This document shows, in pieces, positions 8,542 to 16,471 of a stretch of 64,000 nt of DNA. A program made the translations under genes and the position numbers. The DNA lies in the NCBI GenBank assembly GCA_023251875.1, contig JAHEXY010000001.1, forward strand, positions 744,001 to 808,000. Reading direction: 5' to 3'. Under the pieces are notes generated by a model. The model made no database searches. It had not been told where the DNA came from and saw nothing but the letters and a program-made list of their open reading frames with translations. This DNA is from Bacteroidota bacterium. GTDB taxonomy: Bacteria; Bacteroidota; Bacteroidia; JAHEXY01. How positions within the stretch are numbered: position 1 is the stretch's first letter; the number at the start of each line of letters is the position of its first letter.

Positions 8542-8673
8542 TTATTTTTCAGCAGTAATTATCTTGGCCGATTTGAGCATTTTACTTATACGAATCAAAC
8601 GCATGAGAAAATCAAATCTTTCGGTATAGTTGAATTCTGATTGTTTTTTTCTTTTTTCTTTTTCGATACTCAT
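8542..8673 (-). CDS. Small 43-residue protein paired with the nucleotidyltransferase
   Basis: From ATG at 8671-8673 it encodes MSIEKEKRKKQSEFNYTERF... followed by an amphipathic helix FDFLMRLIRISKMLKSAKII. A longer frame from 8748 would overlap the upstream acetyltransferase gene by 44 bp, so the internal start is preferred. The charged N-terminus and helical C-terminus, and its position 9 bp before the nucleotidyltransferase gene, suggest a co-translated partner. I recall similar small proteins before this nucleotidyltransferase family in Bacteroidota, but cannot verify it here. Confidence 0.55.
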   Translation of the reverse strand: MSIEKEKRKKQSEFNYTERFDFLMRLIRISKMLKSAKIITAEK

Positions 8674-8704
8674 TTTTATAAAAATGAAATTACATAAATA
8701 TAAA

Positions 8705-9202
8705 TTATATTTCTTTTTGATACGCCACAACATCCAATATTTTACCAAATTTCTCGCCTACATTTTTAAAATGTGAACATTTAAAATAGCTACATTTTTC
8801 GAAAAGTTTAATGCTAGCTTCATTATCTCCGGCAATTATCCCCAATAAATTTTTAATGCCTTTTTCTTTCGCAATATTTTCTAAATGATTGAGCGCAATA
8901 AATCCTATTCCTTTTTTATGTGAGGTATGAGAGAGATAAATAGTTACTTCTGCGGTTCTATTATAGGCTTGCCGTTTTTTAAAATAAGTTAAGTAGCAAT
9001 AACCAATAATTTCTTCATCGCATTTTATCATGTATGATTTATAAATAGGATGATTGATAAAAATAAATTCTTTTAGCTCTTCAATTTGTATGGGATCTGT
9101 GTGAAAGGTTGCGGTAGAGTTTAGAATATAGTAATCATATATCTCTTTTACTTTTGGTAAATCGGATTCTTTTAAGTCGATAAATGATACACTACTATTC
9201 AT
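8705..9202 (-). CDS. GNAT-family N-acetyltransferase (phosphinothricin-acetyltransferase-like)
   Basis: The 165-residue product has the layout of the Pat/Bar branch of the GNAT superfamily. IYDYYILNSTATFHTDPI near the N-terminus is a signature of that branch. EIIGYCYLTYFKKRQAYNRTAEVTIYL forms the central strands, HKKGIGFIALNHL the acetyl-CoA loop (a weakened Q/RxxGxG/A), and NEASIKLFEKCSYF motif B. It transfers acetyl from acetyl-CoA to a small amine, in relatives phosphinothricin or methionine sulfoximine; the substrate here is unknown. It starts 6 bp after the DUF5615 toxin-like gene, in the same direction. Confidence 0.85.
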   Translation of the reverse strand: MNSSVSFIDLKESDLPKVKEIYDYYILNSTATFHTDPIQIEELKEFIFINHPIYKSYMIKCDEEIIGYCYLTYFKKRQAYNRTAEVTIYLSHTSHKKGIGFIALNHLENIAKEKGIKNLLGIIAGDNEASIKLFEKCSYFKCSHFKNVGEKFGKILDVVAYQKEI

Positions 9203-9208
9203 AAAATA

Positions 9209-9559
9209 TTATCTGGCCTTAATACTATCCCTATCTAATTCTATTATTTCAAATTTACTTGCCAGTTCAATTAATTTTTCAAAATTTTCGTCAATAAGTT
9301 GTATTAATTCAGGATTGGTTATATTTCCGGTAAGGATAAAAATTAATTTAAGCGGTTTGTTTCTTAATAATTTGCTCTCATAAAAATCGTAATCTTTTGT
9401 GATTACAATTCTGTTCTCTGCATCTGCTAAACGAATAATTTCAGAATCAGAAGTAGCATTTTTCTTAGGTAAGTCAAGTGTATGAATAACATCAAATCCT
9501 TTTTGTTTCAAAAAAATTGCTAAAACTCTTGGTAATTGCGCATCAACAAGAAACTTCAT
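9209..9559 (-). CDS. DUF5615 PIN-like protein, probable toxin
   Basis: The 116-residue protein opens MKFLVDAQLPRVLAIFLKQ, with the first acidic residue of the PIN-like fold, followed by DSEIIRLADAENRIVITKDYDF, which carries the central acidic residues. This is the DUF5615 family, predicted Mg-dependent RNase toxins. It overlaps the DUF433 gene by 4 bp (ATGA-type coupling). DUF433 plus DUF5615 is an established toxin-antitoxin-like pairing by association; activity is not demonstrated by sequence. A second pair of the same type lies at 20016-20584. Confidence 0.85.
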   Translation of the reverse strand: MKFLVDAQLPRVLAIFLKQKGFDVIHTLDLPKKNATSDSEIIRLADAENRIVITKDYDFYESKLLRNKPLKLIFILTGNITNPELIQLIDENFEKLIELASKFEIIELDRDSIKAR

Positions 9560-9792
9560 GACGCAATACGATAAATATTTTTAACCTGGCTTAGTTGAGC
9601 AGCATATTCAAGACATGCCAATAAATCTTCTTTTTCTAGATCTTCATAATCATTAAGAATCTCAGGTATAGTCATACCAGACGCAAGAAGCTCTAGCATA
9701 TTTTCAACAGGATACCGCAAACCACGAATGGTTGGTTTGCCATGGCATATATCGGGATTAATAGTTATTCTACTTAGGTATTTTACTATCAT
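9556..9792 (-). CDS. DUF433 antitoxin-like protein
   Basis: This 78-residue protein has the DUF433 core: RITINPDICHGKPTIRGLRYPVENMLELLASGMTIPEILNDYEDLEKEDLLACLEYAA, a winged-helix-like fold in which CxGKPxIRGxR is the family signature. It presumably binds the DUF5615 partner and the promoter. The end overlaps the partner by 4 bp. Its start lies 35 bp from a displaced second copy of the metH 3' end (9827-9862), so the module sits directly at what looks like an older metH terminus. Confidence 0.85.
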   Translation of the reverse strand: MIVKYLSRITINPDICHGKPTIRGLRYPVENMLELLASGMTIPEILNDYEDLEKEDLLACLEYAAQLSQVKNIYRIAS

Positions 9793-9820
9793 AAAGAATA
9801 TTTTTTACAATTTAACTAAT

Positions 9821-9862
9821 TTTTCTTCCACCTCATATCCCAACCAAGGCGCTAACCATCTT
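9821..9862 (-). repeat. Duplicate of the metH 3' end with its own stop codon
   Basis: Positions 9827-9862 match 10521-10556 (the end of metH) over 36 bp with two differences, both synonymous in the metH frame. Read on the minus strand the copy encodes [11 protein letters not shown] like metH, then continues EKLVKL and stops at about 9808, whereas metH itself ends EAIVQ. The two copies are direct repeats bracketing the PIN toxin-antitoxin pair; the VapC-like stop codon TAA overlaps the inner edge by two bases. Confidence 0.85.
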
Positions 9863-10235
9863 AAAGTAAGTTTTTGATAGGTAAAATTTCTAATTTCTTT
9901 ATTGCTTTAAAATCTACTTCATTATGAGTTAGTAATGAAATATTAGCAATAATGGCTGTTGCTGCTATAATTGAATCTCCAACAGAAATGTTTTTTTGTT
10001 GGCGCAATAGTATTGCTTTATCTATAATTGAATTATCTATTGGAAGAACAATAATTTCAGCAAAGAATTTTTCAAAATATTGCTTTTCATTTAGCTTTAA
10101 TTTATGATAGCCTAATACCTCTAGCTTAGAAATTGTAGATACACACAATACTTTTTCATACTTACCTAAGTACTCACGTAAATGAATATTTTTTGGGTTG
10201 GAAGCGTAAATAATTACATTACTATCAAGAAGCAT
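9861..10235 (-). CDS. PIN-domain toxin (VapC-like)
   Basis: The 124-residue PIN protein opens MLLDSNVIIYA (first catalytic Asp), has SKLEVLGY (conserved Glu), and SVGDSIIAATA with the third acidic residue, followed by LLTHNEVDFK, a typical fourth position. VapC-type proteins are Mg-dependent RNases cutting tRNA or rRNA. It follows its 76-residue partner by 4 bp. The gene ends exactly at a duplicated piece of the metH 3' end, so the toxin-antitoxin pair and the second metH end form one bracketed unit. Confidence 0.88.
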   Translation of the reverse strand: MLLDSNVIIYASNPKNIHLREYLGKYEKVLCVSTISKLEVLGYHKLKLNEKQYFEKFFAEIIVLPIDNSIIDKAILLRQQKNISVGDSIIAATAIIANISLLTHNEVDFKAIKKLEILPIKNLL

Positions 10236-10239
10236 ATAT

Positions 10240-10470
10240 TTATCTCTTAGAAAGTTTTTTGTCTTTGCGAATTTCTTTTTGCCATTTCTCCGGGTCAGGA
10301 ATAGATTTTACACCACCATTATTGGCAAGTTTCTCTAACCAATAAATGGGAGATTTATTACTTGCCTTTTTTGCTTCGATAACTTCTACAACACTTGCAT
10401 TAAGCCTTTCTGCTAATGCAATGAGTAGTGAAATATCTTTATTGGCAACTTCTAATGTTATGCGACTCAT
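10240..10470 (-). CDS. Antitoxin of the PIN module
   Basis: The 76-residue protein starts MSRITLEVANKDISLLIALAERLN, a short strand followed by a helix like a ribbon-helix-helix or Phd-like DNA-binding end, and ends in a charged segment SIPDPEKWQKEIRKDKKLSKR of the type that wraps a PIN toxin. It is 4 bp upstream of the toxin gene and starts 34 bp after the metH stop. I do not recognise the exact family; the role rests on size and the PIN neighbour. Confidence 0.7.
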   Translation of the reverse strand: MSRITLEVANKDISLLIALAERLNASVVEVIEAKKASNKSPIYWLEKLANNGGVKSIPDPEKWQKEIRKDKKLSKR

Positions 10471-10504
10471 AGTATATTTGTTTATAACAATTTAAGAAAA
10501 ATAT

Positions 10505-13500
10505 TTATTGTACAATTGCCTCCACCTCATACCCCAACCAAGGCGCCAACCATCTTTCAGTTTCTTCTAACGAGATGTTTTTTCGCTGTGCATAATCTTT
10601 TACTTGATCCATAGAAATTTTACCTACTCCAAAATAAGTTGATTGCGGATGCGAGAAATAAAATCCGCTTACAGATGCAGTTGGGTACATAGCATAGCTC
10701 TCGGTAATTTGAATGCCTGTATTTTTTTCTACTTCCAACAAATCAAATAAAATTCCTTTTTCGGTATGGTCTGGGCATGCAGGATAGCCTGGTGCCGGAC
10801 GGATACCTTGGTATTGTTCTTTTATTAAATCTTCATTAGCCAAACTTTCATTTTTTGCATATGCCCAAAATTCTTTACGAACGCGTGCATGCATTAATTC
10901 CGCAAAGGCTTCTGCTAAACGATCTGCCAAGGCTTTCATCATAATAGAACTATAATCATCATGATCTTTTTCAAATTTTGTAATCCATTTTTCGAGACCT
11001 ATACCGGTGGTTACTGCAAAGGCTCCGAAGTAATCCACCCCTCCCTGGCCCTCCCCGAAGGACCTCTCCCCAACCCTCTCCAAAGGAGAGGGAGAAAGCA
11101 CAGATTTAATTTCTGAGATTACTTGATCGACTTGTGCAATTACTTGTTCATTTGTAAAACGAATTACAGTGTATCCAAGTTTATTTAATTCAAGGGTTCT
11201 TTGTTCATCGTATTCTTTTGTTTCTTGATGTATACCTCCATCAATTTCCACTATTAGCTTTTTTTCTAAACAAACAAAGTCAGCTATAAATTGATCAATA
11301 GGATGTTGTCGTCTAAAATTAAATCCTAAATTTTTTCTTCTTAATTGAGTCCACATAATTGATTCTGCCTCTGTAGGATTTTGCCTCATTCTTTTGGCGT
11401 TATCAATAGAAGTGTTGTAGGTCAAAGGATCAGTAGTAACATACCTTGGTTCAGATTTATCTGCAGCGCTAGCAAGAGGTGCAATAAAATCGGCTAATGC
11501 AATATTAGGTGTGCCATCAGGTTTCTTTGTCTGTTGACGTAAAGTATGAATTACAGCTTTTACTTTAATTTTATCTTCCCCGTTTTTTTCTTGCACCCTT
11601 CCCTCCCCTTCGGGGAGGGCTAGGGAGGGGTGGTATATTTCAATATCATCCCCTGTGGAATTTGCCGGATACAATCCAATTACTGCTCTAGCAGTTAAAC
11701 GTTTTTCTGCAATAATTTCTTTAAGCATTTTTTGCGCATCATTGAATAGGCGTTTTGCTTCTTCTCCAATAATAGCATCATTCAATATTTTTGGGTAAAC
11801 ACCTTTTAATTCCCAGGTATGAAAAAATGGCGACCAGTCAATATATTTTGCAATTTCTTCTAATGGATAATTGTCAAATACTTTATTGCCAAGAAATGCA
11901 GGCTTTGTAATTACAGTATTGTCCCAATCAATTTTTAATTTATTTTTTCTGGCTTCTTCAATAGAAATAAACTTGTTTTTATTTTCTCCTCTATGGCTTT
12001 TTCTTAATTGATCGTATTCGGCATTTGTTTTGGCAACAAAATCTGCTTTTTGATCTTCAGAAAGCAAACTTCCAACAACAGGCACAGAGCGTGATGCGTC
12101 ATTTACATGTACTACAGGATGGTTATAATTTTGTGCAATTTTTACAGCCGTATGAATTTTAGAAGTAGTAGCTCCTCCAATCAATAAAGGAATGGTAAAG
12201 CCTTGTCGCTGCATTTCTTTGGCAACATGCACCATTTCATCAAGAGAAGGTGTGATTAATCCACTGAGGCCGATAATATCTACATTTTCGTTGCGAGCAG
12301 CTTCTAATATTTTTTCACAAGAAACCATCACACCCAAATCTTTTACTTCGTAATTGTTACAAGCTAACACAACACCCACAATGTTTTTTCCAATGTCATG
12401 CACATCGCCTTTTACGGTAGCTAATAATATTTTCCCGGCACCACGACTAGCAGTTCCGCTTGATGCTGCGTTTAATCTTTTTTCTTCTTCAAGAAAGGGT
12501 TCTAAATAAGCAACCGCTTTTTTCATTACCCTAGCACTTTTTACAACTTGGGGTAAAAACATTTTTCCGGCACCAAATAAATCTCCTACTACATTCATGC
12601 CCGCCATTAACGGGCCTTCAATAATGTGCAATGGTTTTTCGTATTTTTTTCTGGCTTCTTCGGTATCTACTTCTATGAATTCAACAATGCCTTTTACCAA
12701 TGCATGAGAGAGTCTTTCTTCAACACTTCCTTTTCTCCACTCTTCATCTTTAACTTGTACTTTTCCCTTTCCTTTTACTTGTTCAGCATAAGCGATCAAT
12801 TGCTCTGTAGCATCGCTTCGGTTGAGTAATACATCTTCAACCAATTTTAATAATTCTTTTGGAATTTCATCGTATACTACCAATTGTGCAGGATTTACAA
12901 TACCCATATCCATTCCGGCTTTTATGGCGTGGTATAAAAATGCAGAGTGAATGGCTTCACGTACCAAATCATTTCCGCGAAAAGAAAAAGAAACATTACT
13001 TACACCACCGCTTACTTTTGCTAGAGGAAGATTGGCTTTGATCCATTTTGTAGATTCAAAAAAATCAAGAGCATTATTACGATGCTCTTCCATTCCTGTT
13101 GCAACCGGAAAAATATTAGGATCGAAAATAATATCCTGTGCAGGAAATTTTACTTTCTCAACAAGAATTTTATAAGCTCTTCCACAAATTTCGATTCTGC
13201 GTTGTAATGAATCCGCTTGACCGTTTTCATCAAAGGCCATTACAATTACAGCAGCTCCATATTTTTTTACTTTTTTAGCATGTTCAATAAATGCTTGCTC
13301 GCCTTCTTTTAATGAAATAGAATTTACAATTCCTTTTCCTTGCACACATTTTAATCCTGCTTCTATAACATGAAATTTAGAAGAATCGATCATAATCGGA
13401 ACCTTTGAAATATCAGGCTCAGATGCTACTAAAAATAAAAATTTTGTCATGGCAGCTTCTGCATCCAACATGCCTTCGTCCATGTTAATGTCGATAACTT

Positions 13501-14728
13501 GAGCTCCACCTTCAACTTGATCACGGGCGATGGCTAAAGCCTCTTCATATTTTCCATCAATAATTAATTTGGCAAATTTTCGAGAACCTGTTACGTTTGT
13601 ACGTTCGCCTACATTCATAAAATTACTTTCGGGCCTTAGCGTTACAGCTTCTAATCCGCTTAAGCGGAGATAAGGTTCTATTATAGGAATTACTCTTGGT
13701 TTTGTTTTTTTAGCATGTTGAGCAATATGACGAATATGGTCGGGCGTGGTTCCGCAACACCCCCCAACAATATTGATAAAACCATTTTCTAAGAAATCAC
13801 AAATTTGATGCGCCATTAATTCGGGCGTTTCATCGTATTCTCCAAAGTGGTTGGGCAAACCGGCATTGGGATAAGCACTAATATAGAAAGGAGCTTTTTG
13901 AGATAATTCTTCTAAGTACGGACGCATTTCTTTTGCGCCTAAAGCACAATTCAAACCAATACTCAATAAATTTACATGACTTACAGAATTTAAAAATGCT
14001 TCAACGGTTTGTCCGGATAAAGTACGGCCACTGGCATCTGTAATGGTTCCTGAAATCATGATTGGAAGTTCAACTCCCTTTTCTTCAAAAATATTTTGTA
14101 CAGCAAATAGTGCAGCTTTTGAATTGAGTGTATCAAAAATAGTTTCGATTAATAATAGATCTGCACCACCATCAATCAAACCTCTTATTTGTTCAGAGTA
14201 AGCTTCAACAATTTCATCAAAAGTAACTGCTCTGTATCCAGGATTGTTTACATCGGGAGAAAGAGAAGCTGTTTTGTTGAGTGGGCCAATGGCTCCGGCA
14301 ACGTATTTTGAGTTCAAGGTTGAATGTTCAAGGTTCAAGGTTTTAACACTTTCCTTTCCCTCAACTTTGAACTTTGAATTTTGAACTTTAAACTCTTCCA
14401 CTGCTTGCTTTGCCAACTTAGCTGCTTCGAAATTTAATTCATAAGCCAGGTGTTCCATCTTATAATCGGCCAAAGAGATTTTTTGAGAATTGAAGGTGTT
14501 GGTTTCAATAATATCGGCTCCGGCTTCTAAATAGGCTTTGTGAATTTCTTTGATAATATGTGGTTGGGTAAGGCACAATAAATCATTATTGCCTTTGAGA
14601 TCACTTTTCCAATCTTTAAATCTTTCTCCACGATAATCTTTCTCTTCTAATTTATAACGTTGAATCATGGTTCCCATAGCCCCATCAATGATGAGAATAC
14701 GGTTTTGGAGTTCCTGTCGAATGTTCAT
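10505..14728 (-). CDS. metH: Cobalamin-dependent methionine synthase MetH, enlarged by in-frame inserts
   Basis: MetH transfers a methyl group from 5-methyltetrahydrofolate through cobalamin to homocysteine. All modules are present: homocysteine domain (zinc Cys in [11 protein letters not shown]), pterin domain ([14 protein letters not shown]), cobalamin domain ([10 protein letters not shown]) and the AdoMet reactivation domain ([15 protein letters not shown]). At 1407 residues it is about 185 longer than usual. The excess lies in three inserts that keep the frame: residues about 112-140 (GAACTTT-type inverted repeat), about 1033-1046 (GC-rich hairpin repeat, between DDIEIY and VIHTLRQQ) and about 1086-1231 (a DUF559 nuclease domain, between [10 protein letters not shown] and [11 protein letters not shown]). 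All known motifs surround the inserts unbroken, so it is probably functional. A duplicated 3' end lies beyond the next two genes. Confidence 0.97.
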   Translation of the reverse strand: MNIRQELQNRILIIDGAMGTMIQRYKLEEKDYRGERFKDWKSDLKGNNDLLCLTQPHIIKEIHKAYLEAGADIIETNTFNSQKISLADYKMEHLAYELNFEAAKLAKQAVEEFKVQNSKFKVEGKESVKTLNLEHSTLNSKYVAGAIGPLNKTASLSPDVNNPGYRAVTFDEIVEAYSEQIRGLIDGGADLLLIETIFDTLNSKAALFAVQNIFEEKGVELPIMISGTITDASGRTLSGQTVEAFLNSVSHVNLLSIGLNCALGAKEMRPYLEELSQKAPFYISAYPNAGLPNHFGEYDETPELMAHQICDFLENGFINIVGGCCGTTPDHIRHIAQHAKKTKPRVIPIIEPYLRLSGLEAVTLRPESNFMNVGERTNVTGSRKFAKLIIDGKYEEALAIARDQVEGGAQVIDINMDEGMLDAEAAMTKFLFLVASEPDISKVPIMIDSSKFHVIEAGLKCVQGKGIVNSISLKEGEQAFIEHAKKVKKYGAAVIVMAFDENGQADSLQRRIEICGRAYKILVEKVKFPAQDIIFDPNIFPVATGMEEHRNNALDFFESTKWIKANLPLAKVSGGVSNVSFSFRGNDLVREAIHSAFLYHAIKAGMDMGIVNPAQLVVYDEIPKELLKLVEDVLLNRSDATEQLIAYAEQVKGKGKVQVKDEEWRKGSVEERLSHALVKGIVEFIEVDTEEARKKYEKPLHIIEGPLMAGMNVVGDLFGAGKMFLPQVVKSARVMKKAVAYLEPFLEEEKRLNAASSGTASRGAGKILLATVKGDVHDIGKNIVGVVLACNNYEVKDLGVMVSCEKILEAARNENVDIIGLSGLITPSLDEMVHVAKEMQRQGFTIPLLIGGATTSKIHTAVKIAQNYNHPVVHVNDASRSVPVVGSLLSEDQKADFVAKTNAEYDQLRKSHRGENKNKFISIEEARKNKLKIDWDNTVITKPAFLGNKVFDNYPLEEIAKYIDWSPFFHTWELKGVYPKILNDAIIGEEAKRLFNDAQKMLKEIIAEKRLTARAVIGLYPANSTGDDIEIYHPSLALPEGEGRVQEKNGEDKIKVKAVIHTLRQQTKKPDGTPNIALADFIAPLASAADKSEPRYVTTDPLTYNTSIDNAKRMRQNPTEAESIMWTQLRRKNLGFNFRRQHPIDQFIADFVCLEKKLIVEIDGGIHQETKEYDEQRTLELNKLGYTVIRFTNEQVIAQVDQVISEIKSVLSPSPLERVGERSFGEGQGGVDYFGAFAVTTGIGLEKWITKFEKDHDDYSSIMMKALADRLAEAFAELMHARVRKEFWAYAKNESLANEDLIKEQYQGIRPAPGYPACPDHTEKGILFDLLEVEKNTGIQITESYAMYPTASVSGFYFSHPQSTYFGVGKISMDQVKDYAQRKNISLEETERWLAPWLGYEVEAIVQ
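10521..10556 (-). repeat. metH 3' end, proximal copy of a direct repeat
   Basis: This is the partner of the copy at 9827-9862: 34 of 36 bases identical, in direct orientation, bracketing the PIN toxin-antitoxin pair of about 660 bp. Confidence 0.85.
11035..11094. repeat. GC-rich double-hairpin repeat ending the DUF559 insert
   Basis: Two half-elements stand together: CACCCCTCCCTGGCCCTCC (outer arm) and CCCTCTCC AAA GGAGAGGG (perfect inner stem). Together they encode the C-terminal tail of the inserted nuclease domain ([19 protein letters not shown]) up to the point where MetH resumes. Confidence 0.8.
11036..11472 (-). mobile_element. DUF559 endonuclease-domain cassette inserted in frame in metH
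   Basis: About 145 codons with no counterpart in normal MetH. The inserted sequence has the complete DUF559 core: [20 protein letters not shown], then [18 protein letters not shown], then [13 protein letters not shown] (the ExDGxxH of the PD-(D/E)XK-like fold), then [20 protein letters not shown] and a final helix. DUF559 proteins resemble Vsr-type nucleases and are usually free-standing proteins of 115-130 residues, so a whole gene appears to have been captured. Its C-terminal tail is a GC-rich hairpin repeat (11035-11094). No matching repeat is seen at the other end. There are no intein splicing residues at the junctions, so a fused product is expected. Confidence 0.85.
11594..11633. repeat. 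GC-rich double-hairpin repeat, in frame inside metH
   Basis: The best-preserved copy in the window: CACCCTTCCCT and AGGGAGGGGTG as outer arms, CCCTCCCC TTC GGGGAGGG as inner stem. It encodes [13 protein letters not shown] between two conserved blocks of the MetH reactivation domain. Confidence 0.88.
14310..14395. repeat. GAACTTT-type inverted repeat, in frame inside metH
   Basis: The left arm (14310-14345, units of TTCAAGGTT) and the right arm (14361-14395, units of AACTTTGAA) are inverted copies around a pyrimidine-rich loop. The coded peptide ([10 protein letters not shown]...[13 protein letters not shown]) replaces a short loop before VAGAIGPLN of the homocysteine domain. Related units occur at 46508-46537 and 51536-51560. 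Confidence 0.8.
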
Positions 14729-14754
14729 TTGCGTATGTGCTTTTTGTAAGGCAC

Positions 14755-14762
14755 AAAGGTAA
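14755..14762 (-). promoter_or_regulatory. -7 promoter element for metH
   Basis: On the minus strand TACCTTTG matches TAnnTTTG, 27 bp before the metH ATG at 14728. No TTG at the expected distance. No cobalamin riboswitch was recognised in the 215 bp divergent gap. Confidence 0.45.
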
Positions 14763-14943
14763 TATGAATAAGAGGAAATTGGTAATTATAAAGCGCTTAT
14801 TTGAATATTAATTTTAGGGAAGGAAAAACTTAATTTGATGAGAATTTGAAATAAACATTTTTGTACTGTGAAAATTTATCGAGGCATAAACAATAAATAT
14901 ATTTATCTATAGTTATCCATACCGAACCAAAAAAATAGCCTAT

Positions 14944-15606
14944 ATGCCTTCCCAAAAATTACTTTACATCATTTTATTTATTTTCTTTTTTTTTAACCTA
15001 AACAACCATTCTGCATTTGCCGGCTGTACCGGCTTTTTTGTAATGGCAGATACTACAAACGCAAGTGTTTGGGTTGAGAAACATGATACTGTATATATTG
15101 AAAAAGGAGATAGCGTAAAACTCTTTTGTTTATATTATACTACTTGCGGAAAGGGATTGTATTGGTTTAAGGATAGTATATTAACAGATACTTCTCATTA
15201 CCCATTTTTTTATAATCCTTATACATATGCTGAATCTATTTATGTTTCAGATATTGGAAATTATTCAGCGTCTCTAAGTCCAACTGATATGTCGTGGTGT
15301 TGTGTAATCCAGGTAGTGGTTTTATGGAAAACTTCAACAGGGATAGAGCCTATTACAAAAGAAAACACAGATTTTATAATTTTTCCTAATCCTTCTCAAG
15401 ATGGTTATTTTACTATTAAAACAAGCGGCCAATTAAAAAATAATTTCAAATTTATTGTTTATAATGAGCTTGGTAAAATGGTTTATAGCGGAGTAAAAAC
15501 CGAACAGATTAATTTAAGCCATTTGGGTAATGGCTACTATACCGCCTGTTTTATAGATGATGAAGCAATTTTGAGTAAACAGAAATTGCTTATCAATAAA
15601 AATTAA
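14944..15606 (+). CDS. Secreted protein with type IX secretion sorting domain
   Basis: The 220-residue protein has a signal peptide with a strong hydrophobic core (LLYIILFIFFFFNLNNHSAFA) and ends with a typical T9SS type A C-terminal domain from about residue 140: FIIFPNPSQDGYFTI, FIVYNELGKMVYSG, INLSHLGNGYYTACF, KQKLLINKN. It is therefore expected to be exported to the cell surface by the gliding/T9SS machinery. The short mature part (about residues 30-130) has Cys pairs and an Ig-like pattern (VEKGDSVKLFCLYYTTCGKGLYWFKDS) but no catalytic motif. It is divergent from metH and convergent with the FkbM gene, overlapping its end by 4 bp. Confidence 0.85.
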   Translation: MPSQKLLYIILFIFFFFNLNNHSAFAGCTGFFVMADTTNASVWVEKHDTVYIEKGDSVKLFCLYYTTCGKGLYWFKDSILTDTSHYPFFYNPYTYAESIYVSDIGNYSASLSPTDMSWCCVIQVVVLWKTSTGIEPITKENTDFIIFPNPSQDGYFTIKTSGQLKNNFKFIVYNELGKMVYSGVKTEQINLSHLGNGYYTACFIDDEAILSKQKLLINKN

Positions 15607-16388
15607 TCTCTCAATTCCGCCAAATAATTAATGGTATTGAAAACTTCCAAATCAGTAGAGTAATTTGCAATTTCTCTTAAACCATTAGGAATAACTCGAT
15701 AGAATTTATAGTTAGATCCAAGAAGATTGTAAAAGTCTTTGAAAAAAGTTTTTGAAATAATATTAAATTCCCCAAATTCAAATAAAATAAATTTTATTTT
15801 TTTTGCCTCAAGCATTTTTTGGGCACCTAACAAAGCTTGAAATTCATGCCCTTCAATATCTATTTTTAAGAAATCAATTTGGTTGATATTATTTTCGAGG
15901 CAAAAATTATCAATGGTGCGAATTTCAATTTCTTCGATATATTCTATTGTATTTTCACTATTTGTTTTATATATAGAGGCTGCAGATAGCCCGGCCTTGG
16001 ATGCATAAAGGGTGAGCTGTTCATTTTTTGATCCAAATCCGAAACCAAAACATTTTATTTGTTCAATGATTCCATTTTTTTTTAGCCTCTTATTTAATCC
16101 CTCAAATGTAAATTTTGAAGGTTCAAAAGAATAGATGTCTTTTTTAGATGAAAATATTTTTACTGCAAGAGTTGCAAATTCTCCCACGTTGGCCCCAACA
16201 TCAAAAACGCAAATAGAGTTAGATTTCTTTAGTTTTTCATTTGCATAATGCATGGCATAAATTTCACCACTTTCAAATAATGAAGATCCTCCCCAAAAAT
16301 TCATTCCAATTTTTGATGCATGAAAGAGTTTTTCCCATAATGGCTGAAGTTCTTTTCTTCTAATAAATCTTAATATTTGGTTTTTCAT
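15603..16388 (-). CDS. FkbM-family SAM-dependent methyltransferase
   Basis: In this 261-residue protein the SAM-binding motif is VFDVGANVGEFATLAV (about residues 63-78), with the acidic end of strand 2 in IYSFEPSKFTFEGL. The FkbM signature IDFLKIDIEGHEFQALLGA is present in full. Family members O-methylate sugars or small molecules, frequently in polysaccharide biosynthesis. It stands alone, not in a polysaccharide cluster, so the substrate is unknown. Its stop overlaps the convergent secreted-protein gene by 4 bp, and a nested repeat lies upstream between it and the omega-amidase gene. Confidence 0.88.
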   Translation of the reverse strand: MKNQILRFIRRKELQPLWEKLFHASKIGMNFWGGSSLFESGEIYAMHYANEKLKKSNSICVFDVGANVGEFATLAVKIFSSKKDIYSFEPSKFTFEGLNKRLKKNGIIEQIKCFGFGFGSKNEQLTLYASKAGLSAASIYKTNSENTIEYIEEIEIRTIDNFCLENNINQIDFLKIDIEGHEFQALLGAQKMLEAKKIKFILFEFGEFNIISKTFFKDFYNLLGSNYKFYRVIPNGLREIANYSTDLEVFNTINYLAELRD

Positions 16389-16416
16389 TTACATAATTTT
16401 ATATTCTTGTTTCAAA

Positions 16417-16471
16417 CTCCCCTCTCCTTTGGAGTACTTGTCCCGATTTTTCGGGAGGCTTAGGGTGTGGT
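16417..16471. repeat. GC-rich hairpin repeat interrupted by a second palindrome
   Basis: CCCCTCTCCTTTGGAG is followed by a separate palindrome TCCCGATTTTTCGGGA and then the outer arm GGCTTAGGGTGTGG. The outer arm overlaps the end of the omega-amidase gene and supplies its last codons and stop. Confidence 0.7.

Noticed and set aside
11036..11472. Intein in metH
   Set aside because: There is no Cys/Ser at the upstream junction and no His-Asn plus Cys/Ser/Thr at the downstream one, and no splicing blocks. The insert is a DUF559 domain.
10505..14728. metH as a pseudogene because of its inserts
   Set aside because: All inserts keep the frame and every catalytic and cofactor motif is intact.
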